Shown: piece by piece, positions 24,011 to 32,921 of the stretch
Layout: each line of letters opens with the position of its first letter
Position numbering within the stretch: position 1 is the first letter of the stretch
Notes under the pieces: generated by a model
Told to the model about the DNA's origin: nothing
The model's input: the letters and a program-made list of their open reading frames with translations, nothing else
Database searches by the model: none
Assembly: GCF_018449695.1 (NCBI RefSeq)
Contig: NZ_JAAVUY010000009.1
Coordinates: 186,001 to 250,000 of the forward strand
Source: Bradyrhizobium sp. dw_411
GTDB lineage: Bacteria; Pseudomonadota; Alphaproteobacteria; Rhizobiales; Xanthobacteraceae
Direction: 5' to 3'
DNA: 64,000 bases
Position numbers and translations under genes: made by a program

Positions 24011-26953
24011 TTATGCGAAGTGAAAGTCGTGATTGTTGAGAGCGCCCAGCTTGATGTTTTTCAACGTAAGTGAATCGTTCGCGCCCGCCGAAATAACAAC
24101 ATCCTGGCCGACCTGCGTTGCATGAGCGAGAACGTCAGCGAAGCTGTCGAAAACACTCTTGCTGAACTGGACCACATCGTGGCCTCGTCCACCCGCGATG
24201 AAGTCCTTGATGACGTCATTCCCGAAGTTCGACGCAAAGACGAAGGTGTCGGGATGTCCATTGCCAACGATGAAATTATCGCCCCCATTGCTCGTCAGGG
24301 TATTGCTGTGTGACGAGCCCAGGATCGCGCTGCCCGAAGTCGCAACGACGTGGCCAGTACTGTCGACCTCCTGCGCCTTGAACGTATGCACAGTGTTGGA
24401 CACCGCAGAGGCCGTGGTGAAACTCCAGGTGCCATCGGCCGCCGCAGTTACTGAGCCCAGCGATGTCGTACCGTCGAACAGCTTGATCTGGCTGTACGCA
24501 TCGGCCGTACCCTTGATTGTCGCCGTATGGTTCGAGTTCTCGTACAGGTTCGTGAAGTCGACTTCCGAAACCGGCGCGGTGACGGCCACTGCCTTTGCCG
24601 CGGAGGCGGCGCTGGTGTTTCCGGCGACATCGACGGCCTTGGATGTAAAGCTGTGATTGCCGTCGGCGATTTCGCCGGTATCGAAGTTCCACGCGCCGGC
24701 GCTGTTGGCGGTCGCCGTACCGATCTGCTTTCCGCCGTCGAAGATGTTGACCGTGCTGTTCGCCTCCGCTGTCCCCTTGATAAAGAGGTCGTCAACCGTC
24801 GTCGTGCTGCCGACGGCCGAGCCACCCTGCGTGTACAGAGCCATCGTGGGAGCGGCCGGCGCATGGGTATCGACGGTCACGCCAAGGACGGATGATGCAG
24901 CACTGGTGTGGCCGGACGAATCCGTGTCGGTCGCCGTCAGGCTGTGAGCGCCGTCGCTCAATGCGGAGGTGGTGAGTGACCACTGCCCGCTGCTGTTGGC
25001 GGTCGCGGTACCGACTTGCGTCTGGCCGTCGAACACCTTGACCGTGCTGCTTGCGACAGCGGTCCCGGTAAGCGTCAGCGTGCTGTCATTGGTGATGTGG
25101 TCGCCCGCAACTCCGCTGTCGGTGGAGAACGAGGCGATCTTGGGCGCGGCCGGCGGCGTCACCGAGCCGATCACGGGATCGAGTGCCTGCGAAAGAGCGC
25201 TCGTATTCCCCGCAGCGTCCTGGGCCTTGGCCGTCAGAGCTTGAGCTCCGCTCGCCAGGGCGGCTGTGGTGACGCTCCAGGCTCCCTTGCTATCCGCTGT
25301 CGTGGTGCCGACGGCTGTCGTCCCGTCGTAAACCGTTATCGTACTATTTGCCTCGGCTGTGCCAGACAACAACACGTGGTTGGTGTTGACTACGGAATCA
25401 CTGACCAGAACCGGTGCGGCGGGAGCATGCGTGTCGATCGTGACGGTAAGTGCTGACGAAGCGGCGCTGCTCTGGCCAGAGGAATTAACCGCAGTCGCTG
25501 TCAGCGTGTGTTTCGCGTCGCTCAGGATCGCCAGAATGTCGGTCCAAGATCCGCTCGCATCGGCCGTCGTCGTACCAACCAAGGTGGAACCGTCAAAAAC
25601 TTTTACTGTACTGTTTGCCGCGGCGGTGCCGGTCAGCGTCAGGATGTTGTCGTTGGTGATGCCGTCACCGACGACGCCGCTGTCCTGCGAGTAGGAGACG
25701 ATCTTGGGCGCGGCCGGCGGCGTCGCCGAGCCGATCACGGGATCGAGTGCCTGCGAAAGGACGCTCGTATTCCCCGCAGCGTCCTGGGCCTTGGCTGTCA
25801 GAGCTTGAGCTCCGCTCGCCAGAGCGCTGGTTGTGACGCTCCAGGCTCCGTTGGTGCCCGCTGTCGCGGTACCGACCACAGTGGTTCCGTCATAGATCGT
25901 TACCGTGCTGTTTGCCTCGGCTGTTCCGGACAACAGGACGTGGTTCGTATTGACCACGGAATCGCTGACGAGAACCGGAGCGGCTGGAGCATGCGTATCA
26001 ACAGTGATCGTCGCCGCGGAGGACGCCGCGCTGGTTTGCCCCGAGACCGTGTCGGTCGCGGTCAAGCTGTGCTTTCCGTCCGTCAGCGCCGCGGTGGTGT
26101 AAGTCCACGCACCGTTGCTGCCGACCGTTGTCGTGCCGAGCTTGGTGGTGCCGTCGAAAACCGCGACGGTGCTGCCGGCTACGGCGGTACCGCTCACGGT
26201 CACGGTGTTGTCGTTGGTGACGTGATCGCCCGAGGTGATAGCCGGCGCATTGGGAATCGATTGGGTCGGAGGCGGCGTCGTGGTGCTGCCGCCGCCTACC
26301 ACCGCCTGCGGGGGGGCGATAAGTGCGCCCGGAACGAGTACACCATTCTCGATTGTTGCCCAGCGGACATTGTCCCACTCGGTGATGTTTAATTGGGCGC
26401 CACCATAACCGGCCGGAACGTAAATTAGGAACGGGTCATACGTAAATGAGCCCTGTATAAAATACACATCTTTGAGGGCGACGTTGTATGTATGACCGGC
26501 TCCTGCGTCCGCGTTAATGCGCAGACCGTACAGACCACCATCGAACACAACGTTGTCGAACGTGAATGTTCCACTGTAACTATCCGCAACGAAAAACCCG
26601 GCGTTATCATTGCTACTGTTGGTCATGATTGTTGTATTTGTGACGGTCACATTCCCGACGCCGCCGGGGGAATAGGCCTGAACACCATCGGCGTGATCGC
26701 CGGGCAGTCCCGTCGTTTCAATGAACGAATTATTGATGGTGATGTTTCCGTTGCCCCCAATGCGCAGACCTTCATTCGAATTAATACGGACGTCATTAAG
26801 GGTAGCCGAACCGTCGAGCAGTACGGACGCAATGCCGCCCTCGTCAGTAGTGCTGTAATTCGAAAGCGTCCCGCCATTTTTGATCTCGACCGCATTCGAA
26901 TTAGTAAGACCGCTGAACAACGGATCATTCCAACTAAGAGGAATAGTTGCCAT
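24011..26953 (-). CDS. Secreted beta-helix/Ig-repeat protein, probable type I secretion substrate
   Basis: A 980-residue acidic, cysteine-poor protein. Residues 1-210 form a right-handed beta-helix-like head (GNITINNSFIETTGLPGD, then DHADGVQAYSPGG) homologous to the Tat-exported protein at 32922. A Thr/Pro linker follows, then seven Ig-like repeats of about 90 residues (230-875), each with a core like VSGTAVAGSTVAVFDGTT and NGAWTYTTAAL. The last 100 residues have DNFIVGNGHPDTFVFASNFG and end DFHFA, matching uncleaved C-terminal type I signals. No N-terminal signal peptide is present. The ATG has CTGGAG upstream. A role in adhesion or polysaccharide binding/cleavage is inferred. Confidence 0.85.
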   Translation of the reverse strand: MATIPLSWNDPLFSGLTNSNAVEIKNGGTLSNYSTTDEGGIASVLLDGSATLNDVRINSNEGLRIGGNGNITINNSFIETTGLPGDHADGVQAYSPGGVGNVTVTNTTIMTNSSNDNAGFFVADSYSGTFTFDNVVFDGGLYGLRINADAGAGHTYNVALKDVYFIQGSFTYDPFLIYVPAGYGGAQLNITEWDNVRWATIENGVLVPGALIAPPQAVVGGGSTTTPPPTQSIPNAPAITSGDHVTNDNTVTVSGTAVAGSTVAVFDGTTKLGTTTVGSNGAWTYTTAALTDGKHSLTATDTVSGQTSAASSAATITVDTHAPAAPVLVSDSVVNTNHVLLSGTAEANSTVTIYDGTTVVGTATAGTNGAWSVTTSALASGAQALTAKAQDAAGNTSVLSQALDPVIGSATPPAAPKIVSYSQDSGVVGDGITNDNILTLTGTAAANSTVKVFDGSTLVGTTTADASGSWTDILAILSDAKHTLTATAVNSSGQSSAASSALTVTIDTHAPAAPVLVSDSVVNTNHVLLSGTAEANSTITVYDGTTAVGTTTADSKGAWSVTTAALASGAQALTAKAQDAAGNTSALSQALDPVIGSVTPPAAPKIASFSTDSGVAGDHITNDSTLTLTGTAVASSTVKVFDGQTQVGTATANSSGQWSLTTSALSDGAHSLTATDTDSSGHTSAASSVLGVTVDTHAPAAPTMALYTQGGSAVGSTTTVDDLFIKGTAEANSTVNIFDGGKQIGTATANSAGAWNFDTGEIADGNHSFTSKAVDVAGNTSAASAAKAVAVTAPVSEVDFTNLYENSNHTATIKGTADAYSQIKLFDGTTSLGSVTAAADGTWSFTTASAVSNTVHTFKAQEVDSTGHVVATSGSAILGSSHSNTLTSNGGDNFIVGNGHPDTFVFASNFGNDVIKDFIAGGRGHDVVQFSKSVFDSFADVLAHATQVGQDVVISAGANDSLTLKNIKLGALNNHDFHFA
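25190..26010 (-). repeat. Near-identical DNA copies of Ig-like repeat pairs
   Basis: Within the 980-residue gene, repeats 2 and 4 share long stretches at the DNA level, for example the code for SGAQALTAKAQDAAGN and for VLVSDSVVNTNHVLLSGTAE. Repeats 3 and 5 are also close. Such blocks suggest recent expansion by recombination. Confidence 0.7.
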
Positions 26954-28157
26954 CTAGTTTTCTCCAGGTGCCCGCGGTTCAGTTTGTCCCCTGACCACGT
27001 TGCGGTTGAACTTAAAAAGCGACGTCTGAATGATTCCCCAGGTCACGCATGGAGGCTACAGCGGAAGGGTTCAAGAAGCTGTTCCTGAACCCGAAGAGAT
27101 TAGGACCACTCCGTAAACTTCCGATCAACGATACCCTCGACGATACCCTAAGCACGACTCAGCCGACGCGGCGCCGATGGTTTCGTCTTGGTCGATTGGC
27201 AGAGGCTTTTTTGGGACGACATGACGGCTGACCAAAGGAATTCTTCGTCGCTTCGGCCAAAGTCTCACTGCGCAAAATTAAATGCACAGTAAACCTTTAA
27301 ATCCACTCAAGAATTCCGCTCGGTGTACCCGAAAAGCCACACAGAGAAAAAATCAACATACACGCAAGGATATATGCGGCCGGCCACCTTCCCCCATCCG
27401 ATTCAGCCCCTCCGACGCCACAGGTATAACGGCTCGCCAAGAGTGCCAGACGCTATTCGCGGAGAAAAAATCAGGATAACCGATGTCGATGATTTAATAA
27501 ATAACACGCGAGGATTTAATATATAATACATGATGAGGCGATCAATTTACTTCGCAGGATCAAAAACCACCTGTCGGACTTCTTCTCGATTTGGTTGCCG
27601 TTGGGCGATATTAGAGGGGACGTCGACATGCCGGCGAAACCCTCCGCCACCGGGGCAAGTTCAAATCTCGGACGCAGGTTTAGATCTCGATGGGGATCGG
27701 CGCACGATCAACCGAACTGTCGCGGCCCGCGCGCCGCATCCGGCGGCCCCTCTCTTTTCCTTTGCACCGTCCGCAAATCCACCAAGCGGACTCTGCCAGC
27801 CGACCAGGAGCCTGTGAGCACGTAGCGCGTTGCGATCAGTAGTCCGGCTCCTAAAATGGCAGATGCAGCGCGACCCCGCAAAGCGCCAGGCATAGAGAGA
27901 TGCGAACGACCGTCAGGTCGAGGCCTGGGCACCTTCGCATGCGACCCCCGACAGCCCCCGCCCAAGTTTCCAGACAGCAACGCCAAAATATACCGGGCAA
28001 TTGGCCATATATTCTTCTTGCTTCGGCCCATCGACAACCCCAATCCTAGGACACGGGTTCACCCTTCGGACGAATTCCTGTTCTGGTGGGCGTGCGCAGC
28101 TTTAAATCGACGGCATCCTTCTGCACCCCGCCCATGGGCCCATTGGAGGTACGATTA
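26954..28157. other. 1.2-kb stretch without a supported gene
   Basis: No frame here shows a known domain. The best small frame is at 27049-27231 (60 codons, basic, no ribosome-binding site). The minus frame 27708-28043 has one hydrophobic segment but no other support. The part near 27280-27540 is AT-rich and promoter-like. The region may hold the promoter of the oxygenase gene at 28158 and of the secreted protein gene. I see no RNA gene or terminator that I can defend. Confidence 0.45.
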
Positions 28158-28784
28158 ATGTCATCAGATATAACAATGTCAGCAATGGCCATCCAACCCC
28201 AACCCTCGGCCAGTCAGTATAGCGCCGCAGGTGTGGAAGTGATCGACGACTATCTGAACAAGGTCGAGCAAGAGCGGATATATGAGTTCTTGCGCGGCCC
28301 CGGTTGGGGCTACGGCGCGCGTTCACACATGGGCGACGACGCCAGCCGTTATTGGTACAAGCATTACGCCGGGTTCTGGGAGGTGCCGACCGCAGGACTT
28401 GATCACCATGTGCAAGCCGAGCAGGAGCTGAAGCAGTATCCACTGGTCGAAGCAATGTGGCAGAAAGTGCGCGGCCGGTCGCGGCTGCTGCGCTGTTACG
28501 CCAACGGTTATCCGTTTGGCGCCGAGGGCGGCGTTCACAAAGACTCGTTGGCGGCCGAGCACTATACGGTGCTGTATTATCCGCATCTAAATTGGCATCC
28601 AGACTGGGCGGGCGAGACGTTGTTCTTCAACGAAAGCGGCGATGATCTGCTGTGCGCAGTGTACCCCAAGCCGAACCGACTTGTGAGATTTCCCGGTTCA
28701 ATCCCGCATGTGGCGCGTGGCATCTCGCGCCTGTGCCCGGTGTTGCGCATCACGCTGATGTTCAAAGTCTCATCGGCGAACTAA
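28158..28784 (+). CDS. 2-oxoglutarate/Fe(II) dioxygenase (prolyl-4-hydroxylase-like)
   Basis: A 208-residue cytosolic dioxygenase. The iron ligands are visible as EGGVHKDSLA (HxD) near residue 120 and IPHVARGIS near 184, followed by LRITLMFK, where Arg binds 2-oxoglutarate. The double-stranded beta-helix context (TVLYYPHLNWHPDWAGETLF) is typical. GGAGGT lies 8 nt before the ATG, excluding the longer frame. It is one of two such enzymes at the borders of or within the polysaccharide cluster and the only plus-strand gene at its left edge. The substrate is unknown; sugar or lipid-linked intermediates are possible. Confidence 0.85.
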   Translation: MSSDITMSAMAIQPQPSASQYSAAGVEVIDDYLNKVEQERIYEFLRGPGWGYGARSHMGDDASRYWYKHYAGFWEVPTAGLDHHVQAEQELKQYPLVEAMWQKVRGRSRLLRCYANGYPFGAEGGVHKDSLAAEHYTVLYYPHLNWHPDWAGETLFFNESGDDLLCAVYPKPNRLVRFPGSIPHVARGISRLCPVLRITLMFKVSSAN

Positions 28785-28800
28785 CCGACCAGAGCCTTAT

Positions 28801-28823
28801 CGGTTCTGATTGAATCAGAACCG
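28801..28823. terminator. Perfect 11-bp palindrome after the oxygenase gene
   Basis: CGGTTCTGATT and AATCAGAACCG flank a single central G, 16 bp after the stop codon. With no loop or T-run it is a poor intrinsic terminator, and may instead be a protein-binding site. Confidence 0.35.
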
Positions 28824-29027
28824 GGCTCGGCGACCGGATCGCCGCGTTCGGCTCCGAGATCAACTCGCTCCCGAACGGCGACGGGATAATCGAGCATAGT
28901 GTTGCTAACTTCACCAATCTCGATGAGCTCATGGTCGAGACCGTCAGCAAAGCAGAGACAGACACCAAAGCGACGCTATCTGTTGCCCGCATGAGTCAGC
29001 GGCGAAGTCATGACCTGATCTCGACTT

Positions 29028-29993
29028 TCAAGGTGCTGCGCTCGCGGAAGGTTGCCGGTCGGGATATCCCTTGATCCAGTCGTGGCGCTCGCTCCAAACC
29101 TTACCCCAACCCTCAGCTTCCGATCGATCCGACCTGAGCCTGACTCTGGCAAGCAGTGCACGCAGACCAACGCCAGCAAGAAGTTCAAGAAGAACGAGCT
29201 GCTTGCGCCATCCATCGAAATGGTCGCGCACCAGTGTGGCCTTGCCCTTGAAAAGGAGAAGCAGCTTGTCCGCTCGCGTCGCAGACGCCTTGCCGACATC
29301 GTGGACGATACAGGCCTCCGGGCAGATGATTGGACTAAATCCAGCCTGCCGGGCGCGGAAGGCAAGGTCGGCATCTTCGCCATACATAAAGTAACGTTCG
29401 TCGAACCCGCCGAGCTCCAGCCACGCATCGCGGGGTGCCAGGAGAAGGCAACCGGTAATGATGCCGACCTCGCGAACAGTATCGCGACGCCAGTCGGCCA
29501 TAGATTCGGGATCGAACCATCGCGAGTGACGAAAGATCGTGCTTAAACCAAGAGCGAAGCAGGTCATACTCCAGACAGTCGGGAGCGCCCAGCAAGATGA
29601 CAGCTCAAGCATACCATCGCGCTTGACCGCTCGTCCGCCATATAGCCCGTGGCCCGGACGCAACCGGGCAAATTGCACCAGGCGCTCGATTGCATGATCG
29701 AGCACGACCGTATCGGGATTTAGCAAGAGCAGGAATTCTGCGTTCGCACGGGTCGCGGCCAGGTTCACGCCTCGTGCGAACCCGAGATTTTGTTTCGCTT
29801 CGATCAACTCGACTTCGGCGAAGCCGGAGCGGATCATATCGACCGAGCGGTCAACTGAGCCATTGTCAACCACGATCACTTGCTGTCTGAGGCTACCGCA
29901 CTGTTCGTACAAAGACTGCAGGCATTCGTCGAGCAACTGCTCGGTATTGTACGAGACAATGAGAACGGCGACGTCGGCGGGCGGAGTAATCAA
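29028..29993 (-). CDS. Glycosyltransferase family 2 (WbbL/rhamnosyltransferase-like)
   Basis: A 321-residue GT-A enzyme that adds a sugar to the polysaccharide repeat unit at the inner membrane. The N-terminus is VAVLIVSYNTEQLLDECLQS, then VIVVDNGSVDRS, NLGFARGVN and LLLNPDTVV (the DxD-type metal site) near residue 95. GGFDERYFMYGEDADLAFRA is the acceptor-side motif of this subfamily. Translation begins at a TTG with only a weak ribosome-binding site, 4 nt after the stop of the upstream fusion gene, so expression is probably coupled. The sugar transferred cannot be deduced. Confidence 0.88.
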   Translation of the reverse strand: MITPPADVAVLIVSYNTEQLLDECLQSLYEQCGSLRQQVIVVDNGSVDRSVDMIRSGFAEVELIEAKQNLGFARGVNLAATRANAEFLLLLNPDTVVLDHAIERLVQFARLRPGHGLYGGRAVKRDGMLELSSCWALPTVWSMTCFALGLSTIFRHSRWFDPESMADWRRDTVREVGIITGCLLLAPRDAWLELGGFDERYFMYGEDADLAFRARQAGFSPIICPEACIVHDVGKASATRADKLLLLFKGKATLVRDHFDGWRKQLVLLELLAGVGLRALLARVRLRSDRSEAEGWGKVWSERHDWIKGYPDRQPSASAAP

Positions 29994-29997
29994 GGGG

Positions 29998-31479
29998 CTA
30001 TCCAGCGCGCTTCGGGCGCGGCCTTATTGGTCGGGCAGGTGCACCAGCGCAGATCATGTTTGCCGGCAGGTCGCGCGTAACTACCGATCCAGCACCAACG
30101 ATGCAGCCCTCGTCTATTGTAACCCCTGCGGTAACAACCGCGTTGGCGCCAATCCAGACCCCGTCGCGAATCACGATATCGCGTTCGTTCTTGGGCTGGA
30201 AAGCAGGGGGCGTGCCCTCCACCAAACCATAATCCGACGCCGTGACAACTGTTCCGGGGCCTATCATCACATCATCGCCCAGCGTTATGCGACCAGTCTC
30301 GTTGCCGGCCCAGAGGCAAACGTGCTCTCCGACGTGGCAGCGGCTTCCCAACGTGATTCTCTCTCCGTTTGCTATCGACACATTCGGCGCAAAGACCTGA
30401 CCGCTCCCCATCTTGATCTTACGCTTCTCGCGTACATGCTTGTAGCTATAGAAATGGAGGATGCGCAACGAATGTAGCCACGTCATCGGGTCCAGCATTG
30501 ACCTGACACCGTTGGAAATTTTGCCGAGCATGCTTGGCATCGGCTGCTCTCCCGTTGTCCGTGGCGTGGCCGAAAGAGAAGTACGGCTGGTTTCGTCTCG
30601 CTCCCAGCCACGATCACCCCGCTGCTCCTTGCGAGTCGCAGCGAACGCGGCCATTTTCGTGACGACGGCATATACTATCAAATCCCAAACCCTTGCGCGC
30701 CGTCGACGTACCAGGTCCATGAGTGATATTCGGCGGGCGCGGCCGGGAAGCCGACCGAATCGCTTATCGAGTTCGCGCTGGCCGACTATTGTGCGCGTAC
30801 GCCGTCTGACAAGTCCTTGGACCGTGCGCGGCGGTCGCACGAGAAACTGGTACGAGTTCGAAGTTACGCGTTCACCAGTTTCGAACAGGTCGTGCACATA
30901 CTGATCGTCATTGGTTATCGCGGGAAATACACCAATGCGCGCATGCCCGGCGGCGGAAATCACGTAGATACCGGAACCCACGAGATTATCGGTGAACCAA
31001 GGCGTTTCACACCACACACGATAGAAGGATCGAACGATAGCCGGACATCCGTCGAAATCGATCGTCGCTCGCGGCGCGCCAACCAGCGCACCTGTGCGAT
31101 CCATTTCTTCCACCACGGATCGGATGGCTCCAGTGCTTACTGCGATGTCTGCGTCCAAATACGCGCGGGGGAACACCGTTGCAGCTTTATCGCCCGCATT
31201 GAGAGCAGCGTGCTTGGAGGCCTCGGAAATTTCAATGACGCCGACCCGATTGCCATAGCCTCGCGCAATTTCAACGGTGCGATCAGTGCAGCCGTTGGCG
31301 GCGACAATGATCTCCAGCTCGCCAGCTTCGGAGTCCGCCAGCAACGTGTCGAGGCACCGCGCCAGCACCTTCTCCTCGTTATGCGCGGGAATGACGACGC
31401 TAAGAGCAGGCGCCAATTTCGGCAACTTGCCAATGTGACCTTGCATATTTTCGACGCGAGCGAAGGTCGATCCGTACAT
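29998..31479 (-). CDS. Bifunctional protein: glycosyltransferase family 2 fused to hexapeptide acyltransferase
   Basis: 493 residues with two enzymes in one frame. Residues 25-260 are a GT2 domain (LSVVIPAHNEEKVLARCLDT, IIVAANGCTDRT, and YLDADIAVS as metal site). After a charged linker (295-315), residues 318-490 are a left-handed beta-helix acyltransferase (HFYSYKHVREKRKI, then SIANGERITLGSRCHVGEH and IGPGTVVTASDYGL, ending VVTRDLPANMICAGAPAR). An internal ATG at 30540 with GGGAGAG 6 nt upstream could also start the acyltransferase alone (about 180 residues). The main start has AGGATC upstream. The protein would couple sugar addition with O-acetylation. Confidence 0.85.
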   Translation of the reverse strand: MYGSTFARVENMQGHIGKLPKLAPALSVVIPAHNEEKVLARCLDTLLADSEAGELEIIVAANGCTDRTVEIARGYGNRVGVIEISEASKHAALNAGDKAATVFPRAYLDADIAVSTGAIRSVVEEMDRTGALVGAPRATIDFDGCPAIVRSFYRVWCETPWFTDNLVGSGIYVISAAGHARIGVFPAITNDDQYVHDLFETGERVTSNSYQFLVRPPRTVQGLVRRRTRTIVGQRELDKRFGRLPGRARRISLMDLVRRRRARVWDLIVYAVVTKMAAFAATRKEQRGDRGWERDETSRTSLSATPRTTGEQPMPSMLGKISNGVRSMLDPMTWLHSLRILHFYSYKHVREKRKIKMGSGQVFAPNVSIANGERITLGSRCHVGEHVCLWAGNETGRITLGDDVMIGPGTVVTASDYGLVEGTPPAFQPKNERDIVIRDGVWIGANAVVTAGVTIDEGCIVGAGSVVTRDLPANMICAGAPARPIRPRPKRAG

Positions 31480-31734
31480 TAAATATAGATCCTAAAACCA
31501 ATGGCTTGCTTTTAATTTTGCGACGCCAATATACCGTTATCAACGGTCGAAAGCGATAAAATAATAGTAATAAATAATAGCAATAAATAATAATGGTAAA
31601 TCGGCCCACGCCACCGCTGGAGGCGCATTGGCGTCCGCGAAACCTCTATCGACTGTTGTATGCCCCTTAGGCCTCAAACTCGATTTCTTAAAGAAACCAT
31701 TTGCTCGCGCATGGTGAAAGGCCGAACAGTTCCC

Positions 31735-32736
31735 TTATTTATTTAAAACGTTCGACTGACGGGACATCAGATTCTGCTCCCACGACAGTGCATGATGAAC
31801 AATGGTCTCGAGATCGTCATAGGCAGGTGTCCATGACAGTATACTCTGGATAGTCCGCACATCCGCAACGATTGCGGCCGGGTCGCCCGCTCGCCGCGGC
31901 TGCATTGTGACCGCGAAATCGAGGCCGGAGACGCGCTTCACGGCTTCGACGACCTCCCGAACGGAATAACCGTGGCCGTACCCGCAATTCATCAGCGTGC
32001 TCGGGCCGCCCTCCCGCAAGTAACCCAATGCCCCAACATGAGCGCCAACCAGATCGCTGACGTGGATGTAGTCGCGAATGCACGTGCCGTCAGGCGTCGG
32101 ATAGTCCGTGCCGAAGATCGCCATGTGATCGCGAGCGCCGAGCGCGGTCTGTACTGCGACCTTGATCAGATGGGTCGCCGCACGGGTTGATTGGCCGGTA
32201 CGGAGTTTCGGGTCGGCGCCAGCAACGTTGAAATAACGCAGCACGACATATTTCAGACTGCTTGCGGACCCCGCATCCTGCAGCATCCTCTCCGTCATGA
32301 GCTTCGAGGCACCGTACGGCGACATCGGTTGGGGGATCATGCCCTCGCTCACCAGTGGCCCTTGCGGATTGCCGTAGACGGCAGCCGTCGAGGAGAACAC
32401 GAAATAGTTGACGCGGGCCTGAACCGCCGCCTTCAACAACACCAGAGAGCCGGCCGTGTTGTTGGTGTAATAGCCCAAGGGGTTGGCAACAGAATCCGGC
32501 ACGACTGAGGAGGCTGCGAGATGCACAATTGCCTGTACCCGGTACTCGGACAAGAGTTTTGCGACCAGCACGCCGTCGCCGATATCCCCGACCACGAGCT
32601 GTGCCGTTGCAGGGACCGATTCTCGAAATCCGGATGATAGATTGTCGAGCACGACCACGGATTCTCCGCGGTCGGAGAGTTCATGCACAATATGACTACC
32701 GATGTAGCCTGCGCCACCCGTCACCAATATCGTCAT
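31735..32736 (-). CDS. galE: UDP-glucose 4-epimerase
   Basis: A 333-residue NAD-dependent epimerase supplying UDP-galactose (or a derivative). The Rossmann motif MTILVTGGAGYIGSHIVHEL is at the N-terminus, VVVLDNLSSG is the next strand, and the catalytic SSTAAVYG and SPYGASKLMTE (YxxxK) lie near 120-150. VLRYFNVAGADP and GTCIRDYIHVSDL are GalE signatures. The chosen ATG gives the canonical N-terminus though its ribosome-binding site is weak; 20 more codons are open upstream. It stands alone between AT-rich intergenic stretches within the polysaccharide cluster. Confidence 0.92.
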   Translation of the reverse strand: MTILVTGGAGYIGSHIVHELSDRGESVVVLDNLSSGFRESVPATAQLVVGDIGDGVLVAKLLSEYRVQAIVHLAASSVVPDSVANPLGYYTNNTAGSLVLLKAAVQARVNYFVFSSTAAVYGNPQGPLVSEGMIPQPMSPYGASKLMTERMLQDAGSASSLKYVVLRYFNVAGADPKLRTGQSTRAATHLIKVAVQTALGARDHMAIFGTDYPTPDGTCIRDYIHVSDLVGAHVGALGYLREGGPSTLMNCGYGHGYSVREVVEAVKRVSGLDFAVTMQPRRAGDPAAIVADVRTIQSILSWTPAYDDLETIVHHALSWEQNLMSRQSNVLNK

Positions 32737-32921
32737 ACCGAGCACCGTGCTTGAACGCGAAAAGTTTTTATACCGTCGGAACGCCCACGGCGCCATGCTT
32801 GGCTTGCGGAATCAGAAGCGTCTGCGACCGCAAGATCTGGCCGCCGTACCGAACACCGGGTTGGAGATGGCCGAAGCAAGGTGTCTTTTCCAGATGTAAC
32901 AGACGCCATTGTCACTGCGCC

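Noticed and set aside
24011..24330. RTX calcium-binding repeats at the C-terminus of the 980-residue protein
   Set aside because: Only one degenerate GGDN-type stretch is visible; a true RTX array needs several consecutive nonapeptides.
25508..26392. Plus-strand frame of 294 codons over the Ig-repeat gene
   Set aside because: Its periodic Arg/Gly-rich product reflects repeats in the real minus-strand gene.
27708..28043. Minus-strand frame of 111 codons with a hydrophobic segment
   Set aside because: No ribosome-binding site, high Arg/Gly content and no recognised family; better left as noncoding.
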